DNA from: Candidatus Aquicultor primus
GTDB taxonomy: Bacteria; Actinomycetota; Aquicultoria; Aquicultorales; Aquicultoraceae
Length of the DNA stretch: 5,451 bases
Reading direction: 5' to 3'
NCBI GenBank assembly: GCA_001767575.1
Contig: MELI01000055.1
Location: 21,549 to 26,999 of the forward strand
Shown here: piece after piece, positions 1 through 4,947 of the stretch
Position numbering within the stretch: position 1 is the stretch's first letter
Layout: each line of letters starts with the position of its first letter
Made by a program: the position numbers and the translations under genes
Notes under the pieces: model-generated
What the model was told of the DNA's origin: nothing
Seen by the model: only the letters and a program-made list of their open reading frames with translations
The model's database searches: none

Positions 1-467
1 AGGCTGCCCTGGTAGAGGCACAAAAGGCGCTCAAAGACTGTCCCGAGATCTACTACGCGGGTTTTCTTCAGGACGCGGAGAAAGAGTACAGCGAGGGACG
101 CGTCACCCTGTCGCTCGTCACAGGTGAGGCGCTTCCGACCCCGGAAGAACTCGAAATCGGCTTTCCTCCGTTTTTGTCGGGTCTGGGTGAGGCGATGGGA
201 GAACTCCGCCGGCATATTCTCGATATCATCCGCAAAGGCAAGCTCACCGAAGGCGAACGATTCTTGACTATGATGGACGATGTCTATTATTTCTTGATAT
301 CGTTCGACTACCCGGATGCGCTCACGCCCGGCCTGCGCCGTATCACCGACCTGGCCCGCTCGGTCATGGAGAAGACCAGGGGCGACCTTACGACTTCGAT
401 GCGCCAATATGAGCTGCATGATGCTTTAGCGCGAGTCGAAAATTCCTTCACGGCACGGACCGATTAG
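1..467 (+). CDS. Translin-family protein (predicted RNA-binding/RNase, COG2178 type), 5' end missing
   Basis: The frame is open from base 3 to the TAG at 465-467, giving 154 visible residues. Archaeal relatives have about 200, so roughly the first quarter is outside the window; the internal TTG at 174 is not the start. The sequence reads as the translin fold: a helix with YYAGFLQDAEKEYSE (visible residues 17-31), then GLGEAMGELRR (60-70) and FDYPDALTPGLRR, a translin hallmark. In eukaryotes translin and TRAX form C3PO, an RNase that removes the passenger strand in RNAi and processes tRNA; an archaeal homologue also forms a C3PO-like ribonuclease. By eye, the ExxE of E28/E31 aligns with the catalytic glutamates of TRAX, and E63/E67 lie where TRAX has its third acidic residue, so an active nuclease is plausible. 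That is inference. Databases have labelled this family 'haloacid dehalogenase' (for example PRK14562), a misnomer. The HAD gene follows after 9 bases. Confidence 0.85.
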   Translation, partial: AALVEAQKALKDCPEIYYAGFLQDAEKEYSEGRVTLSLVTGEALPTPEELEIGFPPFLSGLGEAMGELRRHILDIIRKGKLTEGERFLTMMDDVYYFLISFDYPDALTPGLRRITDLARSVMEKTRGDLTTSMRQYELHDALARVENSFTARTD

Positions 468-476
468 GGGGAAACG

Positions 477-1181
477 GTGCGCTATAAAGCAGTCTTTTTC
501 GACGCGGGGAATACGTTGCTTCGTCCGTATCCATCGGTGGAGCAGGTTTGCCGTGATGTATTTACCAGAGCGGGACATGATATCGAGTTCGACGCGATAA
601 AGAAAGCGGTCCATACCGGTGACCGCTACTACGAGATGCGCTACCGCAAGGACGATTCCTTCTGGCTCTCCGAGGTAGAGGCGGCGTCGATGTGGGTCGA
701 CACCTACACACTCGTCGCCCGCGAGGTAGGAATAAACGGCGACGGAAAACGGTTGGCTCGCGAGATTTACGACGAATTCGGTCTCCACCATCGGTGGCAA
801 CTCTTCCCGGAGGTTTGCTCAGCACTCAAAGCGCTCCACGACCTCGGGCTGCGGATAGGCATAGTCTCGAACTGGGACAGCCGCCTCTCGGAACTTTGCG
901 CCGGTATCGGCATCACCGGGTATCTCGATTTCATCTTGTCGTCGGCGGTAGTCGGCAGAATGAAGCCGCAGCCCGACATCTTTCATATGGCGCTGGAGCG
1001 GGTCGGGGTCTCACCCGAAGAGACCATCCATGTGGGCGACCATTACTATGCGGATGTGCTCGGCTCGCGAAGTGTCGGTATAACCCCGGTTTTGGTCGAC
1101 CGGGTAGGCACTGCGGCGACTTTTGATTGCATAACTATCGATAATATCGGGGCGCTTCTCGATGTAATCGAAAAGGCTTAA
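477..1181 (+). CDS. HAD-superfamily hydrolase, subfamily IA, HDHD3/REG-2-like
   Basis: A 234-residue cytoplasmic protein of usual HAD length, starting at GTG 477 with a G-rich SD-like stretch (467-471) just upstream. All four HAD motifs are present in order: motif I FFDAGNTLL with nucleophile D9; a helical cap of about residues 15-100; motif II IGIVSNWD with S131; motif III GRMKPQPDIF with K163; motif IV HVGDHYYAD with D188 and D193 for Mg2+. The SNWDSRL stretch and the spacing resemble HDHD3/REG-2-like members. Position +2 after the nucleophile is G11, where phosphatases of the DxD type carry an Asp general acid/base. This is seen in some subfamily members and means that phosphatase activity should not be assumed. 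The substrate is unknown. It lies 9 bases behind the translin-family gene, so the two are probably co-transcribed. No clear terminator follows. Confidence 0.9.
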   Translation: MRYKAVFFDAGNTLLRPYPSVEQVCRDVFTRAGHDIEFDAIKKAVHTGDRYYEMRYRKDDSFWLSEVEAASMWVDTYTLVAREVGINGDGKRLAREIYDEFGLHHRWQLFPEVCSALKALHDLGLRIGIVSNWDSRLSELCAGIGITGYLDFILSSAVVGRMKPQPDIFHMALERVGVSPEETIHVGDHYYADVLGSRSVGITPVLVDRVGTAATFDCITIDNIGALLDVIEKA

Positions 1182-1246
1182 GGGCGACAGGCATAACCGG
1201 GAAATATTCGCTTCCATTCGTACAACAAATTTTTATCGCCACGGCC

Positions 1247-1275
1247 TTTTATCCAAACGCTTACTTTGCTATAAT
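1247..1275 (+). promoter_or_regulatory. Candidate sigma70-type promoter for the RNA element/phasin leader
   Basis: A perfect -10 hexamer TATAAT lies at 1270-1275. With a 17-base spacer, the -35 position (1247-1252) reads TTTTAT, a weak match. Transcription would start near G1283, directly before the long inverted repeat at 1286-1365. The -10 is convincing; the -35 is not. Confidence 0.5.
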
Positions 1276-1282
1276 TTTTCTT

Positions 1283-1378
1283 GCTGTCCCAAGAAGTCCG
1301 TTAGGCAACCTTACCGGAAAAGTGGTTTCTGTGGTTGGTAAGAGTCCCGAAAGGCTTCTTGGGACCATTTTATTGCTT
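1283..1378 (+). ncRNA. Candidate structured RNA (small RNA or cis-acting leader), family not recognised
   Basis: Bases 1286-1296 (GTCCCAAGAAG) and 1355-1365 (CTTCTTGGGAC) form a perfect 11-bp stem enclosing 58 bases. Inside, CTTACC (1310-1315) pairs with GGTAAG (1337-1342), and within that loop GAAA (1317-1320) can pair with TTTC (1326-1329). An alternative pairing, CAACC (1306-1310) with GGTTG (1333-1337), excludes the CTTACC stem. The closing stem is followed by a U-rich tail (1367-1378), so it could also end transcription. A -10 box sits about 8 bases upstream of the presumed start, which argues for a real transcript in this direction. It could be an independent small RNA ending near 1378, or a riboswitch/attenuator-like leader of the phasin-like gene 115 bases downstream. 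I compared it from memory with the common riboswitches and with SRP, 6S, 6C and hammerhead RNAs and saw no match. Confidence 0.45.
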
Positions 1379-1478
1379 TAAATCTCCAGCGAATATCCCT
1401 CGGTCACATTACGCCTGCTCGCTTTGTTATCCATAGGTTTACCAACACCTGAAATCGGGTAGCAAAGATTTAAACGGG

Positions 1479-1484
1479 AAGGAG
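1479..1484 (+). promoter_or_regulatory. Ribosome binding site that places the phasin start at 1493
   Basis: AAGGAG at 1479-1484 is 8 bases before GTG 1493, an ideal distance. It overlaps the first base of the alternative in-frame GTG at 1484, which therefore cannot use it. The longer reading is rejected on this ground. Confidence 0.75.
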
Positions 1485-1492
1485 TGGAAAGC

Positions 1493-1846
1493 GTGGCGGA
1501 GTTATTCGATTTTATTAGAAAAAGTCTGTTGTTGAGCATAGGAGCGATTGCGTTTACCGCGGAAAAAGCCCAGGAGTTAGTCGATGAACTCGTCGAAAAA
1601 GGCGAAATCACACGCGAACAAGGGTTCTCGATGATGAAAGACGTCGTCGAAAAAGGGAATGATGCGCGCAAAGAGCTGCGCCAAAACATCAAAGCCGAAG
1701 TCAAAAAGGTCCTGGATGAAGCCGACATCCCTTCACGGGCCGATGTCAGAAACATCGAGGCCAAACTAGACCGGCTCTTGCTAATGCAGGGGCGGCAGGC
1801 CTCCCCGGACGAAGGGGCCGGGGAAGAGCCCGCCGAGGCCGTATAG
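1493..1846 (+). CDS. Phasin-like protein (polyhydroxyalkanoate synthesis regulator phasin, PhaF/COG3937 type)
   Basis: From GTG 1493 the product is 117 residues beginning MAELFDFIRK, the usual start of this small family; the SD site rules out GTG 1484. Residues 8-21 form a hydrophobic, amphipathic stretch, followed by FTAEKAQELVDELVEKGEIT (21-40), the most family-like segment, and then a long charged helix with coiled-coil character to about residue 97. The tail (101-117) is acidic, rich in Pro, Glu and Ala, and probably disordered. Phasins coat PHA granules, but short relatives of this kind are common in bacteria without known PHA synthesis and may act as coiled-coil scaffolds or chaperones. 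No PHA synthase is in the window, so the granule role is unproven. The gene stands alone between a structured leader and a strong terminator. Confidence 0.75.
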   Translation: MAELFDFIRKSLLLSIGAIAFTAEKAQELVDELVEKGEITREQGFSMMKDVVEKGNDARKELRQNIKAEVKKVLDEADIPSRADVRNIEAKLDRLLLMQGRQASPDEGAGEEPAEAV

Positions 1847-1858
1847 GCAATCCCAATC

Positions 1859-1882
1859 AAAACGGCGCGTGAGCGCCGTTTT
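1859..1882 (+). terminator. Rho-independent terminator after the phasin-like gene
   Basis: AACGGCGC (1861-1868), loop GTGA (1869-1872) and GCGCCGTT (1873-1880) form a perfect 8-bp GC-rich stem, extended by two A-U pairs (1859-1860 with 1881-1882), with TTTT at 1879-1882. It begins 12 bases after the stop codon. The A run on the 5' side means it could also stop transcription coming from the other strand. Confidence 0.9.
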
Positions 1883-2055
1883 ATCGATGCTCAATCCCAT
1901 TACTACATGAATTCTGTCGCAACCTGAATCGCTTGCGGTTGCACTAGGTCTATTCGATGGTGCGCGACACGGCTTGAAGACGCATTTATTTCATCCGACT
2001 ATTGCCCGAACTACCGCCGCACGCCTTTAATTTGCCTTCAAGGGATACATAGCCT

Positions 2056-2190
2056 TTACCGAGAATGATAGAGAGGCGCGTATTTCTTGAGTTCTTCAAG
2101 AGCTATCTTGAGCACTGGATTTGTTGTCGAGACAGCTTCATTGGCCCTGATGTTTCTTAAGAGCCAAATAAGCGCTCGCAGAATAAGTGC
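2056..2190 (-). pseudogene. Possible relic of the 3' end of a protein-coding gene, unrecognised
   Basis: On the minus strand a frame is open for 44 codons from 2190 (just after TAA and TAG in frame) to the TAA at 2056-2058. It reads like protein: ALILRALIWLLRNIRANE, then a segment ending LKIALEELKKYAPLYHSR. It has an amphipathic, Leu/Ala/Lys/Glu-rich composition and normal-looking codons. There is no ATG and no RBS, and the frame upstream is closed, so it cannot be an intact gene. It could be the C-terminal end of a decayed gene, but an open frame of 44 codons also arises easily by chance. I do not recognise the family. Confidence 0.25.
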
Positions 2191-2198
2191 CTATTACA

Positions 2199-2313
2199 TA
2201 TAATACCAATAGGGTCTCGGTCGGAGAATCTCTCTCGCACCATATCGCGCGAGAAGAGAGCCGCAGGCGAATATCGCCTGGTTGAGGTTCCGCCCGAGTT
2301 TGGTTTCGCGGGA
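2199..2313 (+). promoter_or_regulatory. Candidate promoter and three-hairpin leader of the Holin-X gene
   Basis: TATAAT at 2199-2204 is a perfect -10 box without a good -35, which would give a 5' leader of about 115 bases. The leader contains three hairpins in a row. The first pairs 2229-2238 with 2249-2259 (10 bp, one bulged A, TCTCTCTCGC side first). The second is CAGGCGA (2264-2270), loop ATA, TCGCCTG (2274-2280), 7 perfect pairs. The third is CCCG (2293-2296) with CGGG (2309-2312), ending 5 bases before the SD. This may be a stability or translation-control element. No T run follows any of the hairpins, so they are not terminators. Confidence 0.35.
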
Positions 2314-2317
2314 CAAT

Positions 2318-2322
2318 GGAGG
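2318..2322 (+). promoter_or_regulatory. Ribosome binding site that sets the start at 2327
   Basis: GGAGG lies 4 bases before ATG 2327. The longer reading from 2282 (TTG) would place this SD inside the coding region and has no SD of its own. Confidence 0.75.
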
Positions 2323-2326
2323 AAAA

Positions 2327-2671
2327 ATGGAGGAGAAAGCCAGAGGCTCAAGATCTCTCGTCGAGTCCATCCTCGACTTGTTTGAAGTCAGTTCGACCTA
2401 TCTTAGGCAGCAGGTCAAACAAGTAGTCGATGAGAGCATCGCCGGACCCATCGGGACTGCGGCCAAAAAAGCCGCATTTATCATGCTGGCCTTTACGCTC
2501 TTCTCTATCGCCGCGATCTTTATCTCTGTTGGGTTGTTTTTACTCTTTGCGACGCTCGTCGGCTATATCCTAGCTTATTTGAGCATCGGCATAGTCCTCG
2601 TCATTTTCGGAGCGATTCTTGTTTGGCAGGCGATGGACAAGAAAGCGCCAAAACTGCCGAAACGCAAGTAG
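2327..2671 (+). CDS. Small membrane protein, Holin-X / DUF1469 (YqjE-like) type
   Basis: 114 residues from ATG 2327. The N-terminal part (1-45) is soluble, amphipathic and charged (LVESILDLFEVSSTYLRQQV at 11-30). Two hydrophobic helices follow, at about 49-76 and 79-101, then a short basic tail (KKAPKLPKRK, 105-114). With a basic end and this hairpin, both termini are probably cytoplasmic. Soluble helix plus two-helix hairpin is the plan of the 'phage holin family/Actinobacterial Holin-X' group (PF07332, formerly DUF1469). Despite the name these are usually chromosomal, not lytic, and their role is unknown; links to envelope stress are suggested for YqjE. No endolysin or phage gene is near. 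The gene appears to be transcribed alone from its own leader. Confidence 0.7.
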   Translation: MEEKARGSRSLVESILDLFEVSSTYLRQQVKQVVDESIAGPIGTAAKKAAFIMLAFTLFSIAAIFISVGLFLLFATLVGYILAYLSIGIVLVIFGAILVWQAMDKKAPKLPKRK

Positions 2672-2730
2672 GATTTAGGGTATCCCATGGAGAAATAGAG
2701 ATGTGGGGAAGAGAGGCGTAGAGCTGCTTG

Positions 2731-2775
2731 TCGTCTTAATAGGTAATCAACGGCCAAGCGCCGTGAGTCAGACGA
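2731..2775 (+). other. Two-tier stem-loop upstream of fba
   Basis: TCGTCT (2731-2736) pairs with AGACGA (2770-2775), and nested inside ACGGC (2750-2754) pairs with GCCGT (2760-2764) around a 5-base loop. No T run follows directly; the nearest, TTTTT, is at 2798-2802. It could be a weak terminator of the gene at 2327 or an element in the fba leader. The intervening mismatched bases (2737-2749 and 2765-2769) make it a modest structure. I found no convincing promoter for fba in 2672-2840. Confidence 0.25.
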
Positions 2776-2853
2776 TTTCCGACAAAAATATGACTTGTTT
2801 TTAGCGTAAACGGGTAGAACCGTAGCAGATTATTTAAAATAGGAGGAGTAGTA

Positions 2854-3747
2854 GTGTTTAAGACAAACAATGATTTAATGTTTCAAGCCAGGAAGGGCGG
2901 TTATGCCGTTGGTGCCTTTAACACCAATGATCTAGAGATCACGCAAGCGATCTTCAAAGCCGCCAAAGAAGAGAAATCCCCAATCATCCTGGCTGTCTCA
3001 CCGTCGGCGATGAAGTATGCCGGCCCCCGTAACCTCGTCGCAATGGCGAAAATCGCCACGGAAGAGACCGGGGTTCCGGTAGCGGTCCATCTCGACCACG
3101 GAACCGAGTTCGAGCACCTGGTAAGCGCGATTCAGGCAGGCTTTTCGTCAATCATGTACGATGGTTCGAAACATCCTTACGAGGAGAATGTAAGACTGAC
3201 CGCAGAGGCGGTCAAGCTCGGGCATGCGGTCGGCATATCGGTCGAGGGCGAGCTCGGTAGGCTCGTCGGAACCGAAGACCACATCACGGTAAGCGAGCGT
3301 GAAGCCTCGATGACCCATCCGGACCAGGCGCTCGACTACGTAGAGCGGACCGGAATAGACGCGCTGGCGGTCTCAATCGGTAACGCGCACGGCTGGTACA
3401 AGGGTAAACCGGAACTCGACTTCAAGCGGCTCGAAGAGATAGGCAAAATAGTCGGCGACAAAGCCTTGCTGGTCTTGCACGGAGCATCGGGTATCCCGGA
3501 TGAGGACATCCGCACGGCGGTCTCGCTCGGCATAACGAAGATAAATATCGACACTGAGATTCGAGATGCGTTCAGGCGCGGTGTCGAAGGGTTTATGAAA
3601 GAGAATCCCGATGTCATCGACCCGAGGAAATTCTTGAAACCGGCGATAGATGAGATGTACAAGATCGTCAGCGGAAAAATAAAACTATTCGGCTCGTCGA
3701 ACGCGGCGACCGACTATATTGCAGAAGTGACCGGGAGGGCTGTTTAA
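2854..3747 (+). CDS. fba: Fructose-1,6-bisphosphate aldolase, class II (Zn-dependent)
   Basis: 297 residues from GTG 2854, with AGGAGG at 2841-2846, 7 bases upstream. It cleaves fructose-1,6-bisphosphate to glyceraldehyde-3-P and dihydroxyacetone-P, and runs in reverse in gluconeogenesis; it is cytoplasmic. Class II signatures are clear: VAVHLDHGTEFE with catalytic D81 and Zn ligand H82; VEGELG with E131 and E133; the GNAHG motif with Zn ligand H179; VLHGASG with Zn ligand H209; and KINIDTEIR, which binds the phosphate/DHAP end. The length is near the usual size for the shorter class IIB enzymes and all catalytic residues are present. Tagatose-bisphosphate aldolases (GatY/KbaY) share the fold and motifs and cannot be fully excluded, but the overlapping phosphofructokinase gene favours the glycolytic enzyme. 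Confidence 0.93.
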   Translation: MFKTNNDLMFQARKGGYAVGAFNTNDLEITQAIFKAAKEEKSPIILAVSPSAMKYAGPRNLVAMAKIATEETGVPVAVHLDHGTEFEHLVSAIQAGFSSIMYDGSKHPYEENVRLTAEAVKLGHAVGISVEGELGRLVGTEDHITVSEREASMTHPDQALDYVERTGIDALAVSIGNAHGWYKGKPELDFKRLEEIGKIVGDKALLVLHGASGIPDEDIRTAVSLGITKINIDTEIRDAFRRGVEGFMKENPDVIDPRKFLKPAIDEMYKIVSGKIKLFGSSNAATDYIAEVTGRAV

Positions 3748-4772
3748 TGAGGATAGGCATGTTGACTGGCGGTGGAGATTCGAGCGCTATCAATGCCGCT
3801 ATACGCGCGGTTGTCCGCAGAGGCCTAGCCGGCGGGCACCAGATTCTTGGTTTTAAGAACGGGTGGGCAGGTCCCATCAACGGCGATTACGTTGAAATGA
3901 CCGCAGAGATGGTCTCCGGTATCTTACCGAAGGGCGGGACGATTCTCGGCACGTCCCGTACCAATCCCTTCAAAATAGATGGTGCGGTAGACAAGATGCG
4001 CGAGAACATGAAGCGCCTCGGCATCGAGGCGATGGTCTGCATAGGCGGAGACGACACCCTCGGCGTCGCTCATAAGCTCAACCACTTAGATGAGCCGGTT
4101 CCGGCGGTCGGTATCCCCCAGACAATCGACAACGACATCAACGGGACCGACTACGCGATAGGATTCCAGACCGCGGTCACAGTGGCGACGGATGCAATCG
4201 ACAAGCTCCATACGACAGCCGAATCACATCACCGTATCATGGTCGTCGAAGTGATGGGCCGGGATGCGGGACACGTCGCGCTCTATGCCGGGCTTGCCGG
4301 CGGAGCCGACATCATCCTCGTGCCCGAGCATCGTTTCGATATAGACGTGATTATAGATAGGATAAAGAAACGCCGCCAGGGTGGTAAGACTTTCAGCGTG
4401 GTAGTCATCGCTGAAGGCGCGAGGCCCGAGGGGCGCGAGCAGGTCGTGACGTCGGAGAAGACCGATGCGTTCGGTCATGTAAGGCTCGGGGGCGTCGCTG
4501 AGCACCTTGCGGACGTACTCGAGGAGAAGACCGGTCTTGAGACCAGGTCGATGAACCTCGGCCACCTCCAGCGAGGCGGAATGGCGACCCCGTTCGATCG
4601 CGTTATCGCGACCGAGTTCGGCATCGAAGCCATCGAGCTCGTCGAGAAGGGCGAATTCGACCGGATGACTTCGATTCAGCACGGGCAGGTGACGTCCATC
4701 CCGTTAGCGGAAGCGCTCACCTTGAGGCCGATAGATGAGCGGGTCTTCGAGATGGCGCAAATATTCTTTTAA
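3747..4772 (+). CDS. pfkA: 6-phosphofructokinase, group III-like, phosphoryl donor (PPi or ATP) uncertain
   Basis: 341 residues. ATG 3747 overlaps the fba stop by one base (TAATG), with GGGAGGG (3733-3739) as SD inside fba, so translational coupling is likely. It phosphorylates fructose-6-P to fructose-1,6-bisphosphate, the substrate of the preceding gene. Visible motifs: TGGGD (7-11) of the donor site; R71; CIGGDDT (98-104); PQTIDND (124-130) with catalytic D128 and D130; VMGRD (169-173) for the sugar phosphate; LVPE (191-194); and GHLQRGG followed by PFDR near the C-terminal third. Donor determinants: D103 stands where ATP enzymes have Gly104 (E. coli numbering), the mark of PPi-dependent enzymes (pfp). 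Q125 stands where PPi enzymes have Lys and classical ATP enzymes Gly. The loop after TGGGD is SSAIN rather than the usual CPGLN/APGMN. The family is certain; the donor cannot be assigned from sequence, though D103 leans to PPi. Confidence 0.92.
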   Translation: MRIGMLTGGGDSSAINAAIRAVVRRGLAGGHQILGFKNGWAGPINGDYVEMTAEMVSGILPKGGTILGTSRTNPFKIDGAVDKMRENMKRLGIEAMVCIGGDDTLGVAHKLNHLDEPVPAVGIPQTIDNDINGTDYAIGFQTAVTVATDAIDKLHTTAESHHRIMVVEVMGRDAGHVALYAGLAGGADIILVPEHRFDIDVIIDRIKKRRQGGKTFSVVVIAEGARPEGREQVVTSEKTDAFGHVRLGGVAEHLADVLEEKTGLETRSMNLGHLQRGGMATPFDRVIATEFGIEAIELVEKGEFDRMTSIQHGQVTSIPLAEALTLRPIDERVFEMAQIFF

Positions 4773-4774
4773 TC

Positions 4775-4814
4775 TTAAGCGAACAACAGCCGATACACGC
4801 TGTATGCGACTTAA
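4775..4814 (+). other. Imperfect inverted repeat just after pfkA
   Basis: TTAAG (4775-4779) pairs with CTTAA (4810-4814), and inside it ACAGC (4786-4790) pairs with GCTGT (4799-4803); the six-base segments between are mismatched. It begins 2 bases after the stop codon. It may add to termination or protect the transcript's 3' end. Confidence 0.25.
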
Positions 4815-4827
4815 AGCATCTTCCTTA

Positions 4828-4864
4828 AGTTAACCCGGTGTCTAAATATAGCACCGGGTTAACT
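4828..4864 (+). terminator. Strong stem-loop after the fba-pfkA operon, probable terminator lacking a clear U run
   Basis: AGTTAACCCGGTG (4828-4840) and CACCGGGTTAACT (4852-4864) form 13 perfect pairs around an 11-base A/T-rich loop. The position, 56 bases after the pfkA stop and before the next gene, fits an operon end. The following bases (CGTTCTCCC) give only a poor U tract. It may stop transcription inefficiently, protect the 3' end, or act as a DNA operator. Confidence 0.55.
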
Positions 4865-4937
4865 CGTTCTCCCGCCGGTCGCCAAATAATCATTGCAATG
4901 CGGGCAGCGATGCCATACGCTCATACTATTGGTTGAT

Positions 4938-4943
4938 AGGAGG
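4938..4943 (+). promoter_or_regulatory. Ribosome binding site that sets the start at 4948
   Basis: AGGAGG at 4938-4943 is 4 bases before ATG 4948. The alternative in-frame TTG at 4933 lies upstream of this SD and would translate through it. Confidence 0.75.
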
Positions 4944-4947
4944 GCGA

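Larger units (their letters stand above)
1883..2326. other. Long non-coding stretch between the phasin terminator and the Holin-X gene
   Basis: About 440 bases without a credible intact gene. From 1883 to 2055 I see only short inverted repeats: GCAACC (1919-1924) with GGTTGC (1937-1942), and CTTGAAG (1973-1979) with CTTCAAG (2036-2042). From 2056 to 2190 the minus strand has a coding-like open frame without a start, listed separately. From 2199 onward there is a -10 box and a hairpin-rich leader belonging to the gene at 2327. The AT-richer, repeat-poor first part looks like decayed sequence, but I cannot show this. Confidence 0.5.

Noticed and set aside
692..1126. 144-codon plus-strand frame within the HAD gene
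   Set aside because: Arg/Pro/Gly-rich composition typical of an out-of-frame reading of the HAD gene.
1341..1365. Hammerhead ribozyme, because of GTC and CGAAA
   Set aside because: The required CTGATGA core is absent.
1378..1860. 160-codon open frame on the minus strand opposite the phasin-like gene
   Set aside because: It is Ser/Ala-rich with no family resemblance, has no SD, runs through the terminator, and lies antisense to a convincing gene; a shadow frame.
2157..2351. 64-codon minus-strand frame over the Holin-X leader
   Set aside because: No recognisable motif and no SD; it overlaps the leader and start of the plus-strand gene.
2327..2671. A phage lysis holin
   Set aside because: The family name suggests it, but there are no phage genes or endolysin nearby, and Holin-X/DUF1469 proteins are usually ordinary chromosomal genes.
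2835..2840. TAAAAT, a -10-like hexamer before fba
   Set aside because: It touches the SD at 2841, so transcription would begin too late to include the SD; no -35 fits.
4224..4682. 152-codon minus-strand frame inside pfkA
   Set aside because: Lies wholly within a well-supported gene, with no recognisable domain; a shadow of GC-biased codons.
4891..4921. TTGCAA (4893-4898) with TACGCT (4916-4921) as a promoter for the gene at 4948, and the palindrome CATTGCAATG (4891-4900)
   Set aside because: The -10 matches only three of six bases, and a 10-base palindrome is too short to call an operator.
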